Positions 1 to 10,387 of a DNA stretch of 64,000 nt are shown piece after piece. A program made the position numbers and the translations under genes. The notes under the pieces are model-generated. The model saw only the letters and a list, made by a program, of their open reading frames with translations, did not search any database and had not been told where the DNA came from. The stretch is from Pisolithus tinctorius (lineage: Eukaryota; Basidiomycota; Agaricomycetes; Boletales; Pisolithaceae), in contig JANFAH010000110.1 in the NCBI GenBank assembly GCA_024663395.1, forward strand, positions 50,925 to 114,924, read 5' to 3'. Positions within the stretch are counted from its first letter, which is position 1, and each line of letters begins with the position of its first letter.

Positions 1-3
1 ATC

Positions 4-222
4 TCAAACTCCACTTCGCTGCATTCTGCTTACTTCCTTACCACCCGTGGTCTCAAACCCCATGCAACCGTGACTTGCATTATGGGTTGGATGATGAAGA
101 ACTGGACCGCTTCTCGAAGAGGCTGAGGATGACCCCACTGATGCTGATGAGGCCTTTGGCTCAGACAGCTGACTATCTGTTCTTTCCAGTGTCCACAGTT
201 TCTCCATCACGCTGTCCCCCAT
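4..222 (-). other. Short Ser-rich ORF, possible 3' exon or fragment
   Basis: A 72-codon open frame, Ser-rich in its middle third. It lies downstream of, and on the same strand as, the Zn2Cys6-type gene at 1071-2194, so it could be a distal exon or a fragment of that gene. I do not recognise it and see no domain. The stretch 223-1070 holds only short unconvincing frames, and I see no gene there. Confidence 0.2.
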
Positions 223-1070
223 ACCTCTCTTCTCCCATGATACCCATGCCTCCTTCTGCGGCTTTGCCCCGCCTCCCCGCGGTTCTTCTGCTGCCCTCGT
301 TCCTTTCTCCTGTGCTGACTGGGACAGTCAGCATTCAAAGTCCCAGCAGGGGTGACCCCCATACCACTGCTCCCACTCCATACCAAATGTGGTTCATTTC
401 TTTTTATCTGTTTTTACCCTGGGTTTCGTCCGGAGACCTCTGTTTCACCCCGGGTTTCGTCTGGCGATCCTACTGATAGCTATTCCTCACACAAAAAACA
501 TAAAAACCGCTAACAAAAAGTCAAAAACTGTCCAGAAAAATCACAAAACACTGAATAAGTATATAGCTAAAACAACATCTCTCCTATCTCTCTTACTAGA
601 CTCGCTGACTGCCATCCCTGGCCACTCTATACCATGGTACTTGCAACTAAGCCACACAATTCACTCTTCGATCACGCAGTCAGCGTGTTCCCCTTGATCC
701 TCTTTCCTTTCAATCCATTCTCTGTTTCCCTACAATTAATACCAAAAGACTGTCACAGTACCAATAAACAGTCCCTTCATTCTCTCTTCACCATTCTGGT
801 CACATCCTACCATCAAGATCATTTCACACGGACTTACCGATGAGAGCAGTCAAAAGCCACACGAAGACAGACAAGTCAGGCAGTACCCATGCACTCTATG
901 ATACACTCCAGAGCCGGTGCCTTGCTGAGCAGACTGCAGTCCCCTCGCAATGCCTTACGTCACAACCATGGGAACACAGAAGAGACTTGGTATATGTCCG
1001 TGCATGGTGCACTGGGATGACAGCTACTGCGGATACAATACAAAATGGGGTCTACATACGGTGCGATCAT

Positions 1071-2194
1071 CTACTCTACTCCCAGTTTTGCCAGGGCCTC
1101 AAACAGCTGCTCGATGCAGACTTGAAGGCGAAGGTTGGCTGCATGCGCAGCCACGGCCTCAGCCCTGACCATCCCGAGGGCTTGCGAGATATCCGAGGTG
1201 GTCTTGCCATCCAACCCGCCACACACTGGTGCCTTACCCTTGCTGTGCGCATGGGTCTCGACCACCTCCACATCGTCGTCATCATCATCATCATCAAGGG
1301 CCCATTTGGAAGGGCCAGCCTTCGGTGCCTTGGTCAAGCGCGCTGCACCTTGTCAACCCTGCACACATCGGAATGCGGTCGTCACTTACTGATCGATGCG
1401 CCAGCCTGCGCCCTTTTTCCCGCCCCCTTGCTGGACTTCTCGCAGCCCTGCTTCATCTTCATGCACCAATCGCATGTCTTGCCGCTCGGCCTGAAGCATG
1501 GTGTTCCCTTGACGGAGCAATGTGCGCAGGGTACCGCATGTAGTACCTGCCCTGGGGGGACGGTTACCTTATGCTTCCCGTCATTGTCACTCTCGGTGAT
1601 CATCTGTCGAGATTGCTGTGTGGTCATGGTGTCAATAACACTACACCACACGAGTGCAGGTACTTACCTTACAAGCCGGCTGCAGGACCTCCACATGCGA
1701 CATCCTCTCTGTCACTGCTGGCACAGTCGCACCGGTCCCCAGCCCCTCTCCTGCCTCCTGCGCAACCTCCTCCTCCATTTGCACATCCTCATCGCCGCCC
1801 ACATGTGCAGCTGCTGCAACCTCCTCCACAGACCACCTCTCGTACGCCTTGTTGGCCTCTGCAATCACAGGCCCATCCGCTGCGTCTATCTTGACATCAA
1901 TGTCCAGCTCCCACCCACGCTTGACAATGGGGTACACTTCCCCCTGGCAGACAGTCAATGCCGTGGTCCCCAAATGAACTGTGCACTTACTGTCTTCTCC
2001 TCCCATCGGCACATCCACATCACCTTCTCCTCCCACAGCTCTGGCTTGTCATCCAGGAGGCACTTGGCTTCGGCAACGAGGGCTGCAGAAGCTGTTGCGA
2101 ACCTTGCCTTCAGAGTGGCCTTCTCTGCTTCGACTGGGTTGGGGGTCACTGCACGAACGAGCTGGGAGAGATGGGGGGCACGGTTGGCAGACAT
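1071..2194 (-). CDS. Zn2Cys6-type binuclear cluster protein, multi-exon, probably repeat-associated
   Basis: Read on the minus strand, four open segments follow one another: an N-terminal part from the ATG at 2194, an acidic part (about 2036-1641), a cysteine segment (about 1651-1382) and a C-terminal part with a run of eight Asp that ends at 1071. The cysteine segment holds C-x2-C-x6-C-x7-C-x2-C-x6-C, which fits the fungal Zn2Cys6 DNA-binding consensus. Such proteins bind DNA as transcription factors, but small Zn2Cys6-like proteins are also common in repetitive DNA of Agaricomycetes. Segments are joined by likely short introns that I did not fix to the base. A 568-codon plus-strand frame over the same DNA is judged an antisense shadow. 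Function is inferred only from the cysteine pattern. Confidence 0.5.
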
Positions 2195-3255
2195 GGAAGT
2201 GATAGAAAAGGCAATTGATGAGGGGGAAAGAATCAAATCGATGCGAAGGTTTGAGCCGCACACTAACAATTATATACTTAGCAGCCATGAGGCGCTTATG
2301 TCATCGGTCTGGATGCCTATACATGGCATTCAACGGTCTCCTCACATTCCTCAGCTCCACGCTTGCTTCGCTTCTACACAGAATCATCCAGTATTCTCAA
2401 ACCCTCAGCACCACACCATTGCCATCACCATGCGGCAAGCTATTTATGTCCTCCGTGCCACGTGGCTGACCAGGGATGGTCAGCATCTAAGTCCCCACAG
2501 GTGTGAGGAATCTGCATTCCCTGGACGCGTAAGCCCCTATCATTAACCGTTCCATGACTACCATTACGTCCACTCCCCTCTCACGTTCACCATCGTTCAT
2601 GCACTACCTTCCCACACCCTCACTCCCTCTCGTGCAATGCTATACCTGCAGCCACTGTGCTCTGGTTGTTGTTTTTCCTCAGACTCTTTCTCTTATCACA
2701 GTCTCTATTCCTTTAGTGCTTGTAGTATACCCTCAGCCTCTGTTTTGGCCTGTCTTCTGTGTATGCGCTGTCGTGTGGCTTTCCTTTACTGTACCCTGTC
2801 TTACTTAGGTTCTGGGTTTGTCTGGACTATAAAGCCCTGTACTTAGGTACAGAATGATACCTTTTGGCACTCAGAAGGTCACCACAAGTTTCTTTCCCAC
2901 TTTGTCTACACCACATGTCTCGCATTCCACCGCGCATGAACTACGTATACTGCTTGCACCGCTCGCATTGCCAGTACTATTCCACGGACCATGCCACGCA
3001 TGCCACGAAACACTACCACTACAAAGCACTGGGTCTCACCTTCTAGTCTTGACAGTCCAGAATCCCTTGGGACGAACATTTCGTTCCCTTCATTTTTATT
3101 GTTGTTGTCTAAGCCATTTAGCTCGTATTATACAGCTACTTGGACATTTCCTTCACCAGTCCTGGCCTTAACCCTTCAACCCAGAAACATGTTAGCTCGC
3201 AAGGCACTGCAAGGCATGCCCAGTCAAGTTGTCCCCTCAGTTAGTACCGGGCCAG
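2195..3255. other. No gene seen; repeat-like sequence
   Basis: Only short frames without recognisable domains. A TATA-like stretch (ctataaag near 2826) and a CT-rich context resemble retrotransposon flanks, but I could not find matching ends. Confidence 0.3.
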
Positions 3256-3667
3256 TGTAACACCCAGCCTGGCACATGTCCTGCCCCAGTTCCTGGTAAT
3301 CCCTTGTTCATACTCTTTGCTTGATAAGATTCTTTGTAACACCACTTACCAATCTGTTTACTAATCATCGCTGTACCAGCACAGACCAGTCTCCGGTGCT
3401 ATGTTACACTTAGGATACTTCTAGTATTTAAGCCATAGGATATTCTGTTTAGCCTCAGTCTGAAATCAACTTAGTCCACATCTTAACCTGGTCTCCCTGT
3501 TCCTCTGTCTTCTACTTCTCGACCAGACTACGGCCCATGCAAGGGAATAGCACTGTGCCTACAGTTGCTAAGTCCAATAGTCCAGACTTCTTGATACCTC
3601 GTATTATCCTCTGATCCCCAACCAGACTCCAGACCAGCCTTGGACCAGTGAAGACCCAGACTTAACA
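3256..3667. repeat. Possible LTR remnant (TGTAACA start, TTAACA end)
   Basis: The stretch begins TGTAACACCC and contains a TATA-like tatttaag near 3425, as an LTR might. The proposed end at 3667 and a target-site duplication could not be confirmed, so this is a weak call. From 3668 to 4152 I see only a 72-codon plus-strand frame (3710-3928) that I do not recognise. Confidence 0.2.
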
Positions 3668-4152
3668 GGACCACAGCCTGAGGACAAGCAATGTTTCCAC
3701 CGATGCCAGTTGGCATTTCCCAAGTATCTTGCAGCAGGGTTTAAAGCCATTGGGTTGAGTGTGCTTGAGGGTGAAGTGTTGTTGCAAGCAATGAGCATGA
3801 CTGGAACAAATATGAAGTTACACCTTATGAAACCTGTACCTGAGTATAGCCATGGCCATGGGTACTTACATGTAGGAGTATTTACCATTGGTTCAGACAC
3901 ATTCTCTGGTTGGATTCCATATTTTTAAATCACATCAATGTATGAAAGTAAACACAATGTTTCAAACTTCAATCATTCAAATCAGTGAAGAAACAGCAGA
4001 GATATGGATTTATGTGTGACAAGCACCAACATCACACTGATGCCAGGTATGTTGCAGTGCAAATTGAATATTGAGCATGCCTTACAAATTGATGATAAGA
4101 AATAGTCCCCTACCTAGACATGCTACTCTTAATGTTTTGACCATATTCAAAC

Positions 4153-7100
4153 TTAATTGGCCTTCAACAGCATGTTTGCTGAAAACACCTCAGAACAGTA
4201 ACTCCATAAATAGTGAAAATGTCCACTTACACATGTGATGCTCAGTGGTGATCTTGACAATAGCATCACATAAACCATCCATATCACCTTTATGGTCATG
4301 AAAAGCTGCCTTGACAGCATTTGAAATGGCAGCTTGTATTTTGGACCTGTTGTATTCCTCCACACTCAATGACAAAACCTCCTGCCAAAGATGTTGCCCT
4401 TGCTGCATTAAAAAGTAAGAATGCTCAGCAACAAGCAAGCATCCTAGACCAGTGAGTATATCTTGTGTAGGCAATGGGAAACACTTACCAATGGCATGTT
4501 CAGCCATTGACTGGAGACTTGGGAACCTCCCCAACAAAGTGACATCTTTGGGCAGAGCTGGCATTTGGACAGCAGTATTGACTTCAAATTTTGACTGGTA
4601 CTCTGTATGTTTGCCTTAGACAAAAAGGGGTATTAGGCCAATGCTTACAAGCTAAGAGTTTTAATGGCACATGTGTGACAAATATGGTCAAAGTATACAT
4701 GGATGAGAAATATAGCCAGTTTTGGCTGCTATAGGTTACACACCTCCTGCCATGGAAGAGGTCATACCAAGGGCACCACCACACAACCATGATCAGTATA
4801 TGCATGCAAAAAAGCATGGAACCACTCACATTCTGCCATAAAAGTGGTTTGGGAGTCCATAAAATGTAGCAAATATCAGGGCAACTGAGTAGAAACACTT
4901 ACAAGCTACAAGTCATGTGGAACCCAAAGTATGGATGTCAAGGGAATCAGGAAAGATCCAACATTGGATTAAATTCACATACATTCTGCCATACCATCAT
5001 GAACAGTGCAAGGGATTGCACTGAGCACATCCAGCTAAACATGCCATCAAATCACTCACCTCCTGTCATGCCACCAACATGGAGAGTGCAAGTGAGGCCA
5101 TTGAGCAGACATCCAGCCAGACATGCCATGAAATCACTCACATGCTGTGCTGCCACCAACATCAAGAGTGCAAGTGAGGCCATTGAGCAGACATCCAGCT
5201 AAACATGCCATCAAATCACTCACACGCTGTGATGCCACCAACATCAAGAGTGCAAGTGAGGCCATTGAGCAGACATCCAGCTAAACATGCCATCAAATCA
5301 CTCACAGGCTGTCATGCCACCAACATCAAGAGTGCAAGTGAGGCCATTGAGCAGACATCCAGCTAAACATGCCATCAAATCACTCACAAACTGTCATGCC
5401 ACCAACATCAAGAGTGCAAGTGAGGCCATTGAGCAGACATCCAGCTAAACATGCCATCAAATCACTCACATGCTGTCATGCCACCAACATCAAGAGTGCA
5501 AGTGAGGCCATTGAGCAGACATCCAGCTAAACATGCCATCAAATCACTCACAGGCTGTCATGCCACCAACATCAAGAGTGCAAGTGAGGCCATTGAGCAG
5601 ACATCCAGCTAAACATGCCATCAAATCACTCACATACTGCCATGCCACCAACATCAAGAGTGCAAGTGAGGCCATTGAGCAGACATCCAGCTAAACATGC
5701 CATCAAATCACTCACCTCCTGTCATGCCACCAACATCAAGAGTGCAAGTGAGGCCATTGAGCAGACATCCAGCTAAACATGCCATCAAATCACTCACCCA
5801 CTGTGATGCCACCAACATCAAGAGTGCAAGTGAGGCCATTGAGCAGACATCCAGCTAAACATGCCATCAAATCACTCACAAACTGTCATGCCACCAACAT
5901 CAAGAGTGCAAGTGAGGCCATTGAGCAGACATCCAGCTAAACATGCCACCAAATCACTCACCCACTGTGATGCCACCAACATCAAGAGTGCAAGTGAGAC
6001 CATTGAGCAGACATCCAGCTAAACATGCCATCAAACCACTCACAAGCTGTCATGCCACCACATCAAAGTGCAAGTGAGGCCATTGAGCAGACATCCAGCT
6101 AAACATGCCATCACAATCACTTCATGTCCACTCGAATGGGGCCAAAAAAAAAAAATCCAAAATTACTGCCATGCCACCACATCAAGGGCATGAATGACTC
6201 TAGTCAGCAAATCCAGCATGGCCATGCCATTAATTACTCACACCCTGTTAATACATGCAAGGGAACATAAAATGGGAGTGTCATTCACTCCATATGTTGA
6301 AAGAATTTTGACACTTACATCACAATTTGGAAACCATTTCAGCAAGTCACATTCCAATACTTTTGCATCCACCTGCAATCTTCCCTTGAAACCTAGCTCC
6401 ATTCTGTTTCTCAATGTCCTTCAGAATATCAGTATCTGCACCAAAACACACTTCCTTACTTACTTGTGCACAGCATATTGAACACATAGTGCAATACTTG
6501 ACTGCTGTGTTGATATAAGTAACCTTTGTAAACCTTCCTCATTCAACACATTTGCTGTGCACTGCATCAAAGCACTGCAATCTGCACTGTCTTGATGCAT
6601 CTCTGCCACCAGAATTTTCTAGTAGCACCATTTCTGAGTGATGAAATACTCACTCTGAAGTGACACATATCCCTTAGGTGGAAACTTGCACTTGCCAAGC
6701 TCCTGTTTTATGTGGTCAAGCCACTTTTCCAACAGTTCTCCCTGCTTTTCTGCTGCCCTTTCCTTTGCCTCAGCTATGGCAAAACCTTCATCCAGAAGCC
6801 CCCTAAGTGCAGGGAGGTACAAGCATCCACTTTGGTCAATAGCACTATCACAGGAACTATGCAGAAGTTTAGTCACATGCAATCCTATCTGTGGCAGTCT
6901 TTTTCTTACCATGACCTGTGTCACATTCATTGAAGAATTTCTGCTCAGCAGCTGTTACTGTCCTGTGGTAGTCTGTCATGGGGATGCAAAACCTACATTC
7001 ATTTCTTCACTTAGCCTGTAGTTACTCGCAATGTATTCCTTACCAAATGGCATGGATTCGTTCATTCACCCTCATTGTGGCTCCACGTTCAGCCACAAAG

Positions 7101-7812
7101 CCCCGCATCTGGTCAAACTGCTGGACGGTACCTGCTTCGAACCCACAGGAGTCATGGAAGACAAAGCGCGGGTTACTCTGAAACACGACCTCTTGCTCGA
7201 TATTATGGTAGCCACGCTGAGAGCACTCAGCATTCATATGAATTTCCACGAGTCAACAGGACATCTTACTCCCAAAGTCCCTTGCACGACAACACCATCC
7301 ATCTGAAATTGTTAGATAGGTTTCACCAACCTGATAGGACTATACCTTGTTTCCTTTCCCATCGAAGATCTCTGGCTTTTCTGTAGAGTTGCACACTCTT
7401 TGGAGGATGGTGGTTTTACCGGCATTTGCTCTGCCCATGACCAGAATTCGAAAGCGCTCTATGTTTTTCATGTATTCTTGAGCCATCTCAGAATTGAGAC
7501 GGTAAGCAAGTCCAGAAGACGCAGTTCCTGCGACTCGGCATTAGACAATTTGGATTTCACGAAGAGCGACAATAATACCTTGTGGAGTAGCTTCAATCTG
7601 AGGGGGAACTGGATTCGCCACATCACCAATAAGACCGCTAGCTTCTGTGTTCCGATATTAAGCATGTCATGTTTCGTAGGCTAGAACAATATCACACCTG
7701 CAGCCGCAGCTTCAGTTGCAGCCGGAGCTATATGGCTTGGATCGCTCTGGCTAGCGCGATGCGAATCACTGCCGAGCGACTTGAGCCACTTCTTGATACG
7801 ACCAGGAGCCAT
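4153..7812 (-). CDS. GRANAGKT-family P-loop GTPase with a run of single-codon micro-exons
   Basis: A G-domain protein of a family common in Agaricomycetes. Exons read by eye (plus coordinates, transcribed leftwards): 7812-7698, 7644-7579, 7527-7346, 7302-7270, 7216-7044, 6992-6910, 6856-6654, 6602-6464, 6418-6319, then 19 candidate 3-nt exons, then 4594-4489, 4443-4231 and 4178-4153. Phases agree at almost every junction. G1 is GRANAGKT in exon 3, the G3-like DSCG is in exon 5 and G4 is TKVD in exon 7. The family binds GTP through these loops; its cellular role is not known to me. Directly after TKVDA the frame must shift by one base (near 6810), so this copy may be broken or the base call wrong. 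It starts 187 bp from the divergent BTB gene. Confidence 0.8.
4649..6244 (-). other. Candidate chain of 19 single-codon micro-exons
   Basis: Besides the thirteen array triplets, six more triplets are framed by an AG acceptor and a GT donor on the coding strand: GGT at 6242-6244, AAT at 4983-4985, CTT at 4903-4905, AAT at 4830-4832, GAG at 4744-4746 and CTT at 4649-4651. Their donors are GTGAGT, GTATGT, GTAAGT, GTGAGT, GTGTGT and GTAAGC. The upstream coding exon ends at a codon boundary (6319) and the downstream exon at 4594 can start on one, so every triplet would add one whole codon. None of the 19 is a stop. Introns between the five leftmost triplets are about 54-92 nt and are not copies of the 82-bp unit. 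Splicing itself is inferred. Confidence 0.6.
5038..6101 (-). repeat. Tandem array: thirteen 82-bp units, each 79 nt intron-like plus a variable triplet
   Basis: Units start at 5038 and recur every 82 bp through 6022; the last (6022) unit is 2 bp shorter. On the gene's strand each unit reads acceptor ...CAG, a 3-nt variable triplet, then donor GTGAGT, so the remaining 79 nt look like a complete short intron. The triplets lie at 6044, 5962, 5880, 5798, 5716, 5634, 5552, 5470, 5388, 5306, 5224, 5142 and 5060 (each plus two bases). They read CTT TGG TTT TGG GAG TAT CCT and CAT TTT CCT CGT CAT GAG. The rest of the unit is almost invariant apart from one or two bases before the CAG. A diverged unit lies on each side (about 4984-5037 and 6102-6245). 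Confidence 0.95.
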
Positions 7813-7998
7813 GTGAATGTAAGATACGATTCTGTATACTTCAAAATACGGAGTTTAAGACGTGCGGAGGATCAGCGTGAAGCCCGTCGTCACGGTATTG
7901 AGCAAGTCTTTCGATATCACGGCGCCTATCTTCCCACTTACGCATGTGCTTATGTAACTCTTTAAGTATCGCTTTGTACCATCATCTGTCCATCTTGG
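7813..7998. promoter_or_regulatory. Short divergent intergenic region between GTPase and BTB genes
   Basis: The two start codons face away from each other with about 186 bp between them, so both promoters must lie here. I see no clear TATA box or other named site. Confidence 0.4.
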
Positions 7999-9377
7999 AT
8001 GTCGAGGGGTATGCCATTATCCAATGCAATAGCGATCCGAACTTACCAGCACGCCAAGTACTGGTTCGATGATGGTTCCGTTATCGTCACCATCCATCAG
8101 ACACTCAGCAATCGTGCACTGGAGGAAGCCACAGTTCTATTCAAACTACATTCGAGCCTGCTCGCTCGACACTCGACATACTTTGGCCGCGTTCTCAAAG
8201 GCCCGGGTACAGACGAAGGGGAGTCAGTGGAGTTGGATAACTCCCGAATATTAAAGGTGACGGTCCCGCCTGGACTTGGCGTGCGGGTGGCAGAATTCGT
8301 GTCATTGCTGGAACATCTATACCACGATACGTGAGCGTTTTTCCGTGTCTCCGTTGCAACAACCATGGCTCGATATTAGGCACCATATTGACGATTGAAC
8401 TCCCCCCTTCCTCCTCACAGCTCTCTATCCTCAAAGTCTCCATTCAATCATGTCGCTTCGATCCTCCGCGTGTCATCCCCATCCCAACTCGACTTTCCCG
8501 GCTTACACGCTCTCGTACGAAGCTACTTAGAAGCGATGTTTCCAAGTGGTCCTTTACCGTTTACGCATCCCGATCATCTCGAGGAGGCATTGGCACTGAC
8601 GACGGCGTATGACATCAGATCGGTAAGTCCGTCTCCGTCGACTCAACCGTTTTTTAAATACCTGTATTCGGACGGACTCGTGTCTGGATCGGTCCCATCG
8701 CGTGAACAACATGACGTATTCGTACTGGAAAATAATCGTATTCGTCCTCAGATCCGGAAGGGCATTTATTACAGCCTCGTCACAACAACCGACTTCGAAA
8801 CAGAAGAGGTAGAGGTAGGTGTGCAGGGACAAGAACTGAACAAAAGAGAAAACAATCTGGCGAATGGTCAAGATGGCGTCGTCGAAGATTCGAAGACGAG
8901 ACACGGTGTCCTGTCGCCTGCAGATGTAGAGAGATGCGGGAAGTTGATGGCTGGGATTGTCGATTATTTCACGCCCATATTGTTCACACCGGTAGGTGCG
9001 ATCCTTTGTGGGTGTCTTGTTCGCACCCGAAACCGCCAGTCAGACTGCGGCACGCGATGAATGATTCCCCCTCGCCCTTCCGGATCGAACGCCTTATTCA
9101 CTATAACCTTTCGCTCATGTTTAATACTCTTTTTTCCCAGCCCACAACGCCACATATGGCATGCACAGACGTGTTTGCCGATAAGTGGATGTCACTCGTC
9201 ATCCCCTCCGCGATCTCAGATGGTGGGGTATACAAACCTCTCGAGACCCTGGAATTCATAAAGCAGCTCGATTGGGCAGCTGAGGGATTATGTCCTGCCT
9301 GTGTGCGGGAGAAAAGGGAGGAGTGGACAGAGGAGCAGGCCGTGGTGTGGGATAAGGTGGACCGTTGGCTTGGCTAG
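7999..9377 (+). CDS. BTB/POZ domain protein
   Basis: Exons by eye: 7999-about 8330, 8421-8622, 8752-8991 and 9141-9377. All introns are GT..AG and the frame is kept. The first exon holds the start of a BTB fold: YWFDDGSVIV, then FKLHSSLLARHSTYFGRVL. Later exons hold the conserved ASILRVSSPSQLDFPGLH and YYSLVTTTDFE segments seen in the large Agaricomycete family of nuclear or cytoplasmic BTB proteins. BTB domains mediate dimerisation or binding to cullin-3, but nothing here says which. No disabling change is visible. A diverged copy of its first 100 bp lies at 36232-36331. Confidence 0.8.
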
Positions 9378-10387
9378 TAAGCTGCCCTTGGGACACACCT
9401 GACAGCTATCCCATTGTCGTTGTCATCTCCCGGTTGTGGGTATGGTGTCTTTTCATCCGTCATTTGAGGTTCACCGTCTAGCTTCTGGTAGAACCGTTCC
9501 ACAGATATATCCAACCGGTAGGGTCTCCAATCCTCTAAAATTGAATAGTTCTGTGCGGTATACGTTTAGATTCAAGTCGAAATTGTCATCTATCCTCGGT
9601 CGCTACCGCTTAAGGTTTCCGCAGGGTGTCCCGCGTCTCCGTGTCATGGTTAGAGTACTTATACCCAAGTCGTCCCTGTCATGATCACAGACCTACAAAT
9701 GTACATGTGCTCTCCATACGTGTATTCGAATCAGGCGTCAAGGGTATCTATCAGGCTCGTTCAGTTGATGATTTTTATATGTATCCAAGATTATCGTCGG
9801 CACATAATCATTATCGATTCATCAACGCAGTAAATTCCTATACGATAGCAACGACAAGATAGCATTGTAGGCATGCGTGAAAAAATGAAAAAAAAAAGAG
9901 TTTGTCAATGGGGTACAGATGTGCAAAGAAACATCAGCATGAATAGTAAGCCGGGAAAAAAGCCAATTGCATATGTGCAAGTCATAAGGTGCGTGCGTGC
10001 GTCGTCATAAGTATTGCTGGCGTGGTGAGTGAATAGGTCGTTGTAGTGGGGTACCACTGTGTGACGTGTGCAGCGCGTGAACGTGTGTGTGATGGTTGGA
10101 TTAGAACGTCGTGCTTGAAATCGAACGACGGTGGTATACAAAGAAGTAACGAAGTTCGCGGGGCTAGTTGCAACCGCGGCGACAAACAAGAGATGCGGGG
10201 AGTTTGATGCAGCGGAAAAGATACCGAGTTGATGGGACAATACCAGGAACATGACCATAAGTAGCGGGCGCTGGCATCGCCATAGACATTAGGAGGAATG
10301 CCACGACACGGGCGGTTGATCGAAGGCGGGCGAGCTAGAATCACTTGGGGCAGGAAGAGATAGGAGGGGAGCAAATCACCGTCACCC
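9378..10387. other. Intergenic; no gene seen
   Basis: AT-rich 3' flanks of the convergent BTB and SKN7 genes. Only short, unconvincing frames on both strands. Confidence 0.5.

Noticed and set aside
840..2546. A 568-codon plus-strand ORF
   Set aside because: It is antisense to the Zn2Cys6-type gene, has no domain, and its composition (many His, Cys, Ser, Pro) is what an antisense read of acidic, Asp-rich coding sequence would give.
3256..3667. A confident solo LTR call
   Set aside because: The TGTAACA start is suggestive, but no direct repeat flanks the proposed ends, so it is listed only at low confidence.
5038..6101. CRISPR-like array
   Set aside because: Repeat spacing is regular but the only variable part is 3 bp, the repeats are 79 bp, and the setting is a fungal gene with splice signals at the variable sites.
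5038..6101. Repeat encoding a tandem-repeat protein
   Set aside because: The 82-bp unit is not a multiple of three and no long frame crosses the array on either strand.
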